Source: Pseudofulvimonas gallinarii
GTDB taxonomy: Bacteria > Pseudomonadota > Gammaproteobacteria > Xanthomonadales > UBA2363
Assembly: GCF_004343305.1 (NCBI RefSeq)
Contig: NZ_SMAF01000014.1
Span: forward strand, 16,449 to 80,448
Direction of reading: 5' to 3'
Length of the DNA stretch: 64,000 nt
Shown here: one piece after another, positions 10,679 to 18,690 of the stretch
How positions within the stretch are numbered: position 1 is the stretch's first letter
Layout of the letters: each line of letters opens with the position of its first letter
Notes under the pieces: generated by a model
Database searches by the model: none
Told to the model about the DNA's origin: nothing
The model's input: the letters and a program-made list of their open reading frames with translations, nothing else
Position numbers and translations under genes: made by a program

Positions 10679-11344
10679 GTGAAGGATGCCGACGCGGCAG
10701 GGCGCCGTGTACCGAAGGCGTTCCTTGAGCTTGCCGGCGCCGTGCTCTGCCATCGCCATCCGCAACGGCATGCCCTGCTCTACCGAATGCTGTGGCGGCT
10801 GACGCACGGCGAGCCGGCACTGCTGGCGATCCAGACCGACCCGGACACGCGCCGCGCCGCCGACCTCGCCAGGGCGGTCAGCCGGGACTGCCACAAGATG
10901 AAGGCCTTCGTGCGCTTCCGGATCGTCCCGGCTGCCGATGAACGCTACATCGCCTGGTTCGAGCCCGAACACCACATCGTCGATCGCGTCGCGCCGTTCT
11001 TCGCCCGCCGCTTCAACGGCATGGACTGGACGCTGGTGACACCGGAGCGCAGCGTCCGCTGGAATGGCGACATTCTGCAGTTCGGCCCCGGCGGCAATCG
11101 CCAGGACGCGCCGGCCGACGATGACGCCGAGCCGCTGTGGCAGGTCTATTTCGCCCACATCTTCAATCCGGCGCGCCTGAATCCGCGCCTGATGCAGAAG
11201 GAGATGCCGCGGCGTTACTGGAAGAACCTGCCGGAGGCGCAGCAGATTCCGACGCTGATGCGCGACGCCGATGCGCGCGTGCGCGCCATGCTGGAGCGCG
11301 AAGCGCAGGCACCGCGACGGCGGCTGCCGCGTCGGGCGGACTGA
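10679..11344 (+). CDS. DUF4130 / TIGR03915-type putative DNA repair protein, 5' end probably frameshifted
   Basis: 221 aa from the first in-frame start (GTG at 10679). Family features seen: HALLYRMLWRLTHGEP, RDCHKMKAFVRFR, AWFEPEHHIVDRVAPFFARRF, and NPARLNPRLMQKEMPRRYWKNLPEA. This domain occurs alone beside a radical SAM protein, or fused to a uracil-DNA glycosylase domain in UdgX-like proteins; a DNA repair role is presumed, not proven. Homologous sequence continues in frame about 38 codons upstream of the GTG, so the annotated start is probably artificial. No radical SAM or UDG partner is nearby. C-terminus is intact. Confidence 0.75.
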   Translation: MKDADAAGRRVPKAFLELAGAVLCHRHPQRHALLYRMLWRLTHGEPALLAIQTDPDTRRAADLARAVSRDCHKMKAFVRFRIVPAADERYIAWFEPEHHIVDRVAPFFARRFNGMDWTLVTPERSVRWNGDILQFGPGGNRQDAPADDDAEPLWQVYFAHIFNPARLNPRLMQKEMPRRYWKNLPEAQQIPTLMRDADARVRAMLEREAQAPRRRLPRRAD

Positions 11345-11515
11345 AGCGACCTGCGGACGCGCATTCGTGCCCGGAGCTTGATCGCAGGCGCGCCGGTTGT
11401 GGCGCGATGAATACGCCGAACAGGTGCGTCCGCCGGTCCAAGGTGAGCGGAGGGCACCAGGGGCGAAGCCGTCCAGCGCCGGCAGCGAACAGACGTGGGG
11501 ATTTCGAAGTGATGG

Positions 11516-11543
11516 GCGGTGCGGATGACTTTACCCGCACCGC
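11516..11543. terminator. Possible hairpin terminator between convergent genes
   Basis: A 9-bp perfect stem gcggtgcgg / ccgcaccgc with a 10-nt loop lies between the DUF4130 gene and the alcohol dehydrogenase gene, ending 7 bp before the latter's stop. No strong T-run follows, so it may be a weak or Rho-assisted terminator. Confidence 0.4.
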
Positions 11544-11549
11544 GGAAGA

Positions 11550-12602
11550 TCAACCCGCCGCCAGCGTGCCGTTGTCCATCACGAAGCGGTACTTCACGTC
11601 GCCGCGGATCATGCGCTCGTAGGCCTCGTTCACCTGGTCGGCACGGATCAGCTCGATGTCGGCGACGATGCCGTGTTCGGCGCAGAAATCGAGCATTTCC
11701 TGCGTTTCCGGAATGCCACCGATCAGCGAACCGGCAAGACCGCGGCGCTTCATGATGAAGTTGAACACGTTTGGCGACGGATGCGGCGTCGCCGGCGCGC
11801 CGACCAGGGTCATGGTGCCATCGCGACGCAGCAGGCCGAGGAAGGCGTCGAGGTCATGCGGCGCCGCCACGGTGTTGAGGATGAAGTCCAGCTTGCCGCG
11901 CTGCGCCGCCATCGCATCCGGATCGCGGGAGACCACGACTTCATGCGCACCCAGTGCCATCGCTGCGGCGCGCTTCGACTCGGATGTCGTGAATGCCACC
12001 ACCTCAGCGCCCAGCGCATGCGCCAGCTTGATGCCCATGTGCCCGAGGCCGCCGATGCCGACGATGCCGACGCGCATGCCCGCTTTCACGCCCCAGTGGC
12101 GCAGCGGCGACCAGGTGGTGATGCCCGCGCACAGCAGCGGCGCCACCGCGGGCAGCTGCGCTTCCGCATGCCTCACTCGCAGCACGTAGCGCTGGTCCAC
12201 GACGATGTGCTGCGAATAGCCGCCCAGCGTGTGGCCCGGCGCATCCGGCGTCGCCCCGTTGTAGGTGCCGACCATGCGGTCGCAGTAATTCTCCAGCCCG
12301 TCATTGCACTCCGCACAATGGCGGCAGCTGTCGACGATGCAACCGACGCCGACCAGGTCGCCCGCCTTGAATGACGTCACCGCCGAGCCGACCTCGGCGA
12401 CCCGGCCGACGATCTCGTGACCCGGCACGCAGGGATATTTCGTGCCCGCCCATTCCGAGCGGACCTGGTGGATGTCGGAATGGCACAGGCCGCAGTAGGC
12501 GATGTCGATGCGCACATCGGCGGCGCCCACGGCGCGGCGCTGGATGGCCATCGGTTCCAGTTTCCGGTCGGCGGCGTGCGCACCGTAGGCGAGAGTCGAC
12601 AT
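11550..12602 (-). CDS. Zinc-dependent NAD(P)-dependent alcohol dehydrogenase, YahK/cinnamyl-alcohol type
   Basis: 350 aa from the ATG at 12602, which has agagga upstream; the open frame extends further but lacks a plausible N-terminus. Medium-chain dehydrogenase layout: catalytic zinc ligands in CGLCHSDIHQ and GHEIVG, structural zinc Cys cluster in CIVDSCRHCAECNDGLENYC, and the Rossmann motif GIGGLGHMGIKLA. It resembles broad-substrate NADPH aldehyde reductases such as YahK. It is monocistronic by position and divergent from the nrd operon. The physiological aldehyde or alcohol is not known. Confidence 0.93.
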   Translation of the reverse strand: MSTLAYGAHAADRKLEPMAIQRRAVGAADVRIDIAYCGLCHSDIHQVRSEWAGTKYPCVPGHEIVGRVAEVGSAVTSFKAGDLVGVGCIVDSCRHCAECNDGLENYCDRMVGTYNGATPDAPGHTLGGYSQHIVVDQRYVLRVRHAEAQLPAVAPLLCAGITTWSPLRHWGVKAGMRVGIVGIGGLGHMGIKLAHALGAEVVAFTTSESKRAAAMALGAHEVVVSRDPDAMAAQRGKLDFILNTVAAPHDLDAFLGLLRRDGTMTLVGAPATPHPSPNVFNFIMKRRGLAGSLIGGIPETQEMLDFCAEHGIVADIELIRADQVNEAYERMIRGDVKYRFVMDNGTLAAG

Positions 12603-12816
12603 GGATCGGTCCTCTTGAGGTCGTGTGTGAGCGGTCGGAACAGGAAGGGTCCCCGCTCCCGACTCGTGTTCCACGCAGTATCACCCAGGCGGGGCCGAGC
12701 GAGTGTCGCCTGGCCAGCCCAAGCGGTGTTGTGACGCGCCAGATAGGCTTCGAACGGCAGCGACATCCACCGGAAGGCAGTGGCTGCAAGGTACTTCTCG
12801 CCCTGCAAGACACGAG

Positions 12817-12832
12817 ACACCACATATCGTGT
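12817..12832. promoter_or_regulatory. NrdR box 1
   Basis: ACACCACATATCGTGT is close to the palindromic NrdR consensus (acacwatatatwgtgt). It ends on the first base of the -35 element of the nrd promoter. Together with box 2 it forms the usual NrdR pair. NrdR represses ribonucleotide reductase genes when dATP/ATP is bound; its gene is not in this window. Confidence 0.75.
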
Positions 12833-12860
12833 TGACGAAGCACAATGCGCCCATTATGTT
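12832..12860 (+). promoter_or_regulatory. nrdAB sigma70-type promoter
   Basis: -35 TTGACG (12832-12837), 17-bp spacer, -10 TATGTT (12855-12860). The start of transcription is expected near 12867, right at the first base of the riboswitch P1 stem, which leaves an untranslated leader of about 360 nt before nrdA. Both NrdR boxes overlap the core elements. Confidence 0.8.
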
Positions 12861-12864
12861 GTGG
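12849..12864. promoter_or_regulatory. NrdR box 2
   Basis: GCCCATTATGTTGTGG matches the NrdR consensus at about 11 of 16 positions and covers the -10 element. Its start is 32 bp after the start of box 1, about three helical turns, as expected for cooperative NrdR binding. Confidence 0.65.
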
Positions 12865-12866
12865 TC

Positions 12867-13054
12867 GTCGGTTTCTGGAGGCGCAACCTCCGGGATTAAA
12901 AGGGAAGTCGGTGGCGCCTTCGAGGCCATTCCGGCACTGCCCCGCAGCGGTAATCGGGAACGAACCCGCCATCAGCACTGGGGCCAAAACCCTGGGAAGC
13001 GGCGGACCAGGAGAAGCTCAGGCTTCGCGCCCGTAAGTCCGAAGACCTGCCGAC
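12867..13054 (+). ncRNA. Cobalamin (B12) riboswitch upstream of nrdA
   Basis: All landmarks of the class are present in order: terminal P1 stem gtcgg (12867-12871) / ccgac (13050-13054), aaaagggaagtcggtg, ccggcactgccccgc followed by the gcggtaatcggg segment, the cactggg and ccctgggaagcggcgg segments, and a B12-box-like element gtaagtccgaagacctgcc. Binding of adenosylcobalamin or a related form is expected to lower nrdAB expression. Such riboswitches before B12-independent reductases are known where a B12-dependent reductase (NrdJ) exists elsewhere in the genome, which I infer here. Confidence 0.93.
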
Positions 13055-13056
13055 AG

Positions 13057-13079
13057 CCGCGCGCATGCACGCCGCGCGG
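13057..13079 (+). promoter_or_regulatory. Hairpin after the riboswitch, candidate expression platform
   Basis: Stem ccgcgcg / cgcgcgg with a 9-nt loop starts 3 nt after the P1 stem. No T-run follows, so it is not a standard intrinsic terminator. It lies about 147 nt before the nrdA start. Control may be by Rho or by longer-range pairing with the nrdA translation start region, neither of which I can show. Confidence 0.45.
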
Positions 13080-13225
13080 TGCCGGCCGCGGATCTCCGGG
13101 GGGAGATGGCTGGCGAAACAGAGGCCGCGCTTTGTGTCTCCGTGTCGCCACACCCTCCTGTCATCCCTGCCAACCACGCCTTCGAGGGACAGGCGCGGGA
13201 CCGTGCGTTGCATGGAGAAGTTCCG

Positions 13226-15655
13226 ATGACCCCAGTCAGCCCCGTTGTCAGCGAGGCGGAAACCGGCGCGCGTGCCGAATCCGCGTTCGCGCTGACCCCG
13301 CCGCCCACCGTCACCAGCATGCGTGTAACGAAACGCAATGGCGCGAGTGAGCCTGTCGACCTCAACAAGATCGTCCGAGCAGTGACGCGCGCCGCGGAAG
13401 GCCTGCATGCGGTCGACCCGATGCGGGTGGCCACTCGCACCATTTCCGGCCTCTACAACGGCGCAACCACGCGCGAACTGGATGAACTGTCGATCCGCAC
13501 CGCCGCACTGCTGACGGGCGAAGAGCCGGAATACAGCCGTCTGGCGGCACGCCTGCTCGCCAGCGTGATAGCGAAAGAAGTGTCCGGACAGGAAATCCAC
13601 GCCTTCTCGCAGTCCATTGCACGCGGCCACGAAGTCGGCCTGATCAATAACCGCCTGCTCGCCTTCGTCCAGGCCAACGCACGCAAGCTCAACGATGCGA
13701 TCGACCCGGTCCTCGATCGCGAATTCGACTACTTCGGATTGCGCACGCTCTACGACCGCTATCTGCTTCGTCACCCGCATACCCGCACGGTCATCGAAAC
13801 GCCGCAGCAGTTTTTCCTGCGCATCGCCTGTGCCTTGAGCGAAGGCGTGCCGCAGGCACTCGAACTGTATCTGCGGCTGGCGCGTCTCGAATACCTGCCC
13901 AGTTCGCCAACGCTGTTCAACAGTGGCACCACCCATGAACAGCTGTCCTCGTGCTTTCTTCTCGACTCGCCGCAGGACACCCTCGAGTCCATTTATTCAC
14001 GGTACGGCGACATCGCACAGCTCTCCAAGTTCAGCGGCGGCATTGGCGTCAGCTACACGCGCGTGCGATCCCGCGGCTCCCTGATCCGCTCCACGAATGG
14101 CCACAGCAACGGAATCGTGCCGTGGCTCAAGACCCTTGATTCTTCCGTTGCCGCCGTCAATCAGGGCGGCAAACGCAAGGGCGCAGCCTGCGTCTACCTT
14201 GAAACCTGGCACGGCGATATCGAGGAATTTCTCGAGCTGCGCGAGAACACTGGCGACGAGGCACGTCGCACACACAACCTCAATCTCGCCAACTGGGTGC
14301 CCGACCTGTTCATGCGTCGAGTCGAGGCCGATGCCGAATGGTCGCTGTTCGACCCACGCGTCGTACCGGAGTTGACCGACCTCTATGGCGAGGCCTTCGA
14401 ACAGGCCTACGCGCAGGCTGAGAGGAACGGCAAGGCGCTGCGCACGGTCCGTGCCCGCGATCTGTACGCGCGGATGATGCGGACACTGGCCCAGACCGGC
14501 AATGGATGGATGACCTTCAAGGACAAATGCAACCGGGCCAGCAACCAGACCGGCAAGCGCGGCAACGTGATCCATCTGTCGAACCTGTGCACGGAAATCC
14601 TCGAAGTCACGTCGAATGACGAAACCGCCGTCTGCAACCTGGGTTCGATCAACCTCTCGCGTCATTTCGACGTCTACGGAGAATTTGACTTCACAAAGCT
14701 CGGCGATACCGTCCGACTGGCCGTGCGGCAACTTGATCGGGTGATTGACCTCAACTTCTATCCAATTGAATCCGCGCGTCGCGGCAACCTCCGCTGGCGT
14801 CCGGTGGGTCTGGGCGTCATGGGTCTGCAGGACGTGTTCTTCAAGCTGCGGCTCGCGTTTGACAGCGACGAAGCCCGGGCGCTGTCTGCACGCATTGCCG
14901 AAGAGATCTACTTCCACGCACTCGACGCCTCGAACGAACTGGCCATGTTGCTTGGAAAGCACCCCAGCTTCGCCGAAACCCGTGCTGCCGACGGCGAGCT
15001 GCAATTCGACGCCTGGGGTGTCATGCCGACAGACCCGGCGCGCTGGGATGCGTTGCGTGCCCGCATCCGCGAGCACGGGCTGCGCAATTCCCTGCTGCTG
15101 GCCATCGCACCAACGGCGACGATCGCGTCCATAGCCGGCTGCTACGAATGCATCGAGCCGCAGACCAGCAACCTGTTCAAACGCGAAACGCTTTCCGGCG
15201 ACTTCCTCCAGGTCAATCGTTACCTGGTCGACGAACTGAAAGGGCTGGGCCTGTGGACAGCGGATATTCGCGACACCATCAAGCAGGCCGAGGGGTCGAT
15301 CCAGTCCATCGGCGCCATTCCGGTGCCGCTGCGCGAGATCTACCGGACGGTTTGGGAGGTGCCGATGCGTTCGCTGATCGATATGGCGGCCGACCGCGGC
15401 GCGTTTATTGACCAGTCGTCCTCGCTCAATCTCTTCATGGAGAGCCCGAGCATCGGCGCGCTGTCGTCGATGTACATGTATGCATGGAAGCGTGGGCTGA
15501 AGACGACCTACTACCTTCGCTCCCGCCCGGCCACGCGGATCGCCAAGGCGACCGTCGCCAGCGCCGGCGCGGCCGCCCCGCCAGCCGCCTATACGCCGAC
15601 CGAAGCCCTCGCCTGCTCGCTGGAGAATCCGGAAAGCTGCGAGGCCTGCCAATGA
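13226..15655 (+). CDS. nrdA: Ribonucleoside-diphosphate reductase class I, alpha subunit
   Basis: 809 aa from the ATG at 13226 (ggagaag at 13214-13220); an in-frame ATG further upstream lies in the leader and is not supported. It reduces NDPs to dNDPs with NrdB. An N-terminal ATP-cone (VTKRNGASEPVDLNKIVRAV, near 34-53) gives allosteric activity control. Active-site cysteines: SSCFLLDS near 242, NLCTEI near 454, CNLGSINL near 470. The C-terminal CEAC pair (805-808) passes electrons from thioredoxin or glutaredoxin. The stop overlaps the nrdB start (ATGA). Regulated by the B12 riboswitch and NrdR boxes upstream. Confidence 0.96.
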   Translation: MTPVSPVVSEAETGARAESAFALTPPPTVTSMRVTKRNGASEPVDLNKIVRAVTRAAEGLHAVDPMRVATRTISGLYNGATTRELDELSIRTAALLTGEEPEYSRLAARLLASVIAKEVSGQEIHAFSQSIARGHEVGLINNRLLAFVQANARKLNDAIDPVLDREFDYFGLRTLYDRYLLRHPHTRTVIETPQQFFLRIACALSEGVPQALELYLRLARLEYLPSSPTLFNSGTTHEQLSSCFLLDSPQDTLESIYSRYGDIAQLSKFSGGIGVSYTRVRSRGSLIRSTNGHSNGIVPWLKTLDSSVAAVNQGGKRKGAACVYLETWHGDIEEFLELRENTGDEARRTHNLNLANWVPDLFMRRVEADAEWSLFDPRVVPELTDLYGEAFEQAYAQAERNGKALRTVRARDLYARMMRTLAQTGNGWMTFKDKCNRASNQTGKRGNVIHLSNLCTEILEVTSNDETAVCNLGSINLSRHFDVYGEFDFTKLGDTVRLAVRQLDRVIDLNFYPIESARRGNLRWRPVGLGVMGLQDVFFKLRLAFDSDEARALSARIAEEIYFHALDASNELAMLLGKHPSFAETRAADGELQFDAWGVMPTDPARWDALRARIREHGLRNSLLLAIAPTATIASIAGCYECIEPQTSNLFKRETLSGDFLQVNRYLVDELKGLGLWTADIRDTIKQAEGSIQSIGAIPVPLREIYRTVWEVPMRSLIDMAADRGAFIDQSSSLNLFMESPSIGALSSMYMYAWKRGLKTTYYLRSRPATRIAKATVASAGAAAPPAAYTPTEALACSLENPESCEACQ

Positions 15656-16671
15656 GCACTTCAGATCGTCGACTGTTGCTCGACCCGGGCTTCGAGCTGA
15701 CGCTGCGGCCCATGCGCTATCCGCAGTTCTACGAGATGTATCGCAATGCCGTCCGGAATACCTGGTCGGTCGAGGAGGTCGACTTCGCGCTGGACGTCAA
15801 CGATCTCCGGCACAAGTTCGGGCCGGCGGAGCGCCATCTTGTCGAACGATTGATCGCCTTTTTCGCCACCGGGGACTCGATCGTCTCCAACAACCTGGTG
15901 TTGAACCTCTATCAGCACATCAACGCCCCCGAAGCACGCATGTACCTGTCACGGCAGCTGTACGAAGAAGCGCTGCACGTACAGTTCTACCTCACCCTGC
16001 TGGACACCTACCTGCCTGACCCGGCTGAACGGGCAAAGGCGTTCGCGGCCGTGGACACTATTCCGTCGATCCAGAAGAAGGCGGAATTCTGTTTCAAGTG
16101 GATCGATTCGATCCAGTCACTTCAGCGCATAGAAACCCGCGAGCAGCGCCGTCGGTTCCTGCTCAACCTGGTGTGCTTTGCCGCCTGCATCGAAGGTCTG
16201 TTCTTCTTCGCCGCGTTCGCCTACGTGTACTACCTGCGCTCACGGGGCCTGCTCCATGGACTTGCCAGCGGGACCAACTGGGTGTTCCGCGATGAAAGCG
16301 GCCACATGGCATTCGCCTTTGAAGTGATCCGCACCGCTCGCGAGGAGGAGCCGGATCTCGTCGATGATGCCTTTCGGCTTCAGGTCGTCAGCATGCTGAC
16401 GGAGGCCGTCGAGTGCGAATACGGTTTCGCCGAGGACACGCTTTCCGGCGGCGTCGCCGGCATGTCGCTCAGGGATATGCGCGAATACCTGCAATACTGC
16501 GCCGACCAGCGCCTGGCGCAGCTCGGGTTTGCGAAGCATTTCGAATCACGCAACCCGTTCCCGTTCATGGATCTGCAGGACGTGCAGGAGGTCACCAACT
16601 TCTTCGAGCGCCGCGTCTCCGCCTACCAGGTCGGCGTAGAAGGCGACGTGAGCTTCGATCATGCCTTCTGA
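15652..16671 (+). CDS. nrdB: Ribonucleoside-diphosphate reductase class I, beta subunit
   Basis: 339 aa; the ATG overlaps the nrdA stop. Ferritin-like radical-generating subunit. Metal ligands can be placed: Asp in ATGDSIVSN (near 74), Glu and His in EEALHVQFY (106-113), Glu in CIEGLFF (near 180), Glu and His in RDESGHMAF (near 214-219). The Tyr of LHVQFY sits four residues after the ligand His, the place of E. coli Tyr122, so a tyrosyl-radical class Ia mechanism is likely. The C-terminal tail (GDVSFDHAF) should dock to NrdA. Confidence 0.95.
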   Translation: MSTSDRRLLLDPGFELTLRPMRYPQFYEMYRNAVRNTWSVEEVDFALDVNDLRHKFGPAERHLVERLIAFFATGDSIVSNNLVLNLYQHINAPEARMYLSRQLYEEALHVQFYLTLLDTYLPDPAERAKAFAAVDTIPSIQKKAEFCFKWIDSIQSLQRIETREQRRRFLLNLVCFAACIEGLFFFAAFAYVYYLRSRGLLHGLASGTNWVFRDESGHMAFAFEVIRTAREEEPDLVDDAFRLQVVSMLTEAVECEYGFAEDTLSGGVAGMSLRDMREYLQYCADQRLAQLGFAKHFESRNPFPFMDLQDVQEVTNFFERRVSAYQVGVEGDVSFDHAF

Positions 16672-17047
16672 GCCGGACCGGCCGAGAGAAGCCCGCCTGC
16701 TGGAAATCGTTTTCCCGGACCATACCAATCACCTCGGAACGCTGTTCGGCGGCCAGGCCTTGGCCTGGATGGACAAGGTCGCCTTCATCGTTGCGTCGCG
16801 CTATGCGCGACGCACTGTCGTGACGGCACGCTCCGAACGGGTCGACTTCCGGATTCCCATCCGTCAGGGACAGATGGTCGAGGCGATTGCACGGATTGCC
16901 GGCACCGGTCGAAGCTCGATGCAGGTTGATGTCGAACTTGTCGGCGAAGACCTGTTGACCGGTGAACGAAGCCTGTGCACCTGCGGCCAGTTCACGATGA
17001 TCGCGCTGGACGCGGCCGGAAAGCCGGTCCCGGTGCCGACCTTGTGA
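16661..17047 (+). CDS. Acyl-CoA thioesterase, YciA-like hotdog fold
   Basis: 128 aa; start ATG at 16661 lies inside the nrdB end (11-nt overlap), so it is probably translated from the nrd transcript. The sequence NHLGTLFGGQALAWMDKVA is the hotdog helix with the conserved Gly-Gly and Asp of YciA/BFIT-type thioesterases, which hydrolyse acyl-CoA to free acid and CoA. Later RSERVDFRIPIRQGQMVEA matches the family. Its presence in an nrd operon has no obvious biochemical logic. Length is typical. Confidence 0.88.
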   Translation: MPSEPDRPREARLLEIVFPDHTNHLGTLFGGQALAWMDKVAFIVASRYARRTVVTARSERVDFRIPIRQGQMVEAIARIAGTGRSSMQVDVELVGEDLLTGERSLCTCGQFTMIALDAAGKPVPVPTL

Positions 17048-17066
17048 AACCCAGCGCCACCACGAA

Positions 17067-18557
17067 TCAGGACGCCGGTCGCCACAGCACCGGCTCGTAG
17101 TCGTCGCGGAAGAGGGGCGCTTCGCCGTCGGATTCCCAGGCGCCAGCATCGCAGCGGGCGCTGCCATCGGCGTCGCCATCTTTGGGCCGCGAGACGCCAC
17201 GCGCGTCCACGGTCATGCAGGCGGCCAGGTCGGGCACGGAAGGGGGCACCGGATTGCCCGCATCCAGGGCTGCGCCGCCAGCGCGCAAGGTCAGGCTTTC
17301 GACGGTACCCCCGTCGGCACGGAGCGCTTCGATGCGCAGCGCGTTGAGGGGCGTAGTGTTTTCCGGTCCGCAGCCCTGCATGTGGCCGGCGACGATGTTG
17401 TGGCCGGCGACGAGCGTGATGGCGCCGAGCGTGGCGCATTGCAGATCGGTGTTGCCGAGCAGCGGGATCATGAGATTGTTGCTGATGGTGATCGGCGTGG
17501 CGCCCGTCGCAGCCGTGCCGGTCAGACTCAGCTGCTGTGCCCCGCCTGGAATCATCGGGTTGTTGTCGGCGAAGCTGTTGTTGCGGATCGCGATCATGGG
17601 ATGTTGGCCCACTACGGCGGCACCACCGATGTTGCCCACGAAAGTGCTGTTGCGGACATGCAACTCCCCACTGACCGATTGCGCGTACACCGTTCCCTGC
17701 CCGTCCGCAACGTTTGCATGGAACAGGCTGTTCTCGATCACGAGCCTGCCGGCAGCCTCGGTATGGATCGCGCCGCCACGGGAATCAATGGTGCCGGAGG
17801 CGTGGTTGTCGACAAAACGGCTGCGGTCGATCAAGGTGTTGTACGGCCCGCTGATGTGGATCGCTCCTCCCCTGGCGATCCGCCCATCGGCGGCGGTTGC
17901 GCGATTGCCTGTGAAGCGGCTGTTATCGATCGTCAACTGCCGGACGCTGAAGGCCTCGACATGAAGGGCGCCGCCTCGCGTGTCATTGGCCGCCTGCGCT
18001 CCCGCAGGCAGAGTCCGCGAGTCTTCGAATCTGACGTTGCCGAGCGTCACATTCCGGTCGTAGACGAACATGGCGGCACCATGAGAGCGGCCCGAGTGAG
18101 CCGTCGTGGCGCAACGTCGGAACTCGACATCATTCAGAACGATGCCGGCATTGGCGGCAACGGGTGCCATGGCGGCGAGGCAGCCACCCGCCTCGGGGCC
18201 AAGGCCGTCCTGGAAGATCAGATTCCTCACGGCCAGCGACCTGTTGTTCGACCCGATCCTCAACAGCGGGGCGCTTCCGCCACCGCTGATCACGAGACCC
18301 GGCACGGCGGCGCCGTTGATGATCACGGAGTCGCGCTGGATAAAAGGCAGATCGGACGTGATGGTTATTACCGTCGTCGGCGCAAGGCTGAAGTTGATGG
18401 TATGGGTTCCGCTCGTTGCGTTGACCAGCGAGATGGCCTCGCGAAAGCTGCCGGGGCCGCTGTCTGCGTTGGTCGTCACGGTGAACGTGGCGGCTGGCAA
18501 AGGGGTGGTTGCACAGACCAGTGTGCCCAGGAAAGCGAGGCGATAACGAAGCTGCAT
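17067..18557 (-). CDS. Secreted parallel beta-helix protein (pectate-lyase-like repeats)
   Basis: 496 aa from the ATG at 18557. Signal peptide MQLRYRLAFLGTLVCATTPL is followed by ATFTVTTNADSGPGSFREAI, the usual opening of chlamydial-Pmp-like or right-handed beta-helix surface proteins. Repeats such as GGAIHISG, NSLFHANVADG, NSTFVGN and NNSFADNNP build the helix. Near the C-terminus ALDAGNP and CDAGAWESDG match the end of this type, then APLFRDDYEPVLW forms a short tail shared with the next gene. No lyase catalytic residues are evident. It is a tandem paralogue of the gene at 18691-20238. Likely exported to the surface or medium. Confidence 0.85.
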   Translation of the reverse strand: MQLRYRLAFLGTLVCATTPLPAATFTVTTNADSGPGSFREAISLVNATSGTHTINFSLAPTTVITITSDLPFIQRDSVIINGAAVPGLVISGGGSAPLLRIGSNNRSLAVRNLIFQDGLGPEAGGCLAAMAPVAANAGIVLNDVEFRRCATTAHSGRSHGAAMFVYDRNVTLGNVRFEDSRTLPAGAQAANDTRGGALHVEAFSVRQLTIDNSRFTGNRATAADGRIARGGAIHISGPYNTLIDRSRFVDNHASGTIDSRGGAIHTEAAGRLVIENSLFHANVADGQGTVYAQSVSGELHVRNSTFVGNIGGAAVVGQHPMIAIRNNSFADNNPMIPGGAQQLSLTGTAATGATPITISNNLMIPLLGNTDLQCATLGAITLVAGHNIVAGHMQGCGPENTTPLNALRIEALRADGGTVESLTLRAGGAALDAGNPVPPSVPDLAACMTVDARGVSRPKDGDADGSARCDAGAWESDGEAPLFRDDYEPVLWRPAS

Positions 18558-18690
18558 GGGGGTGATCTCAAGATTGGTCGGGGATGCCGGCGCGGACGCT
18601 GCGCCCGGCTGGGCGGGCGTTGTCGGCGTAATGGGCTGGCCGGCGTGTACGGACTTGCGGCGCATGCGCCGTCAAGAGGGCAGGCCTGAG

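Noticed and set aside
13079..13225. NrdA starting 49 codons earlier
   Set aside because: That segment is the riboswitch leader; the ATG at 13226 has a ribosome binding site and normal spacing.
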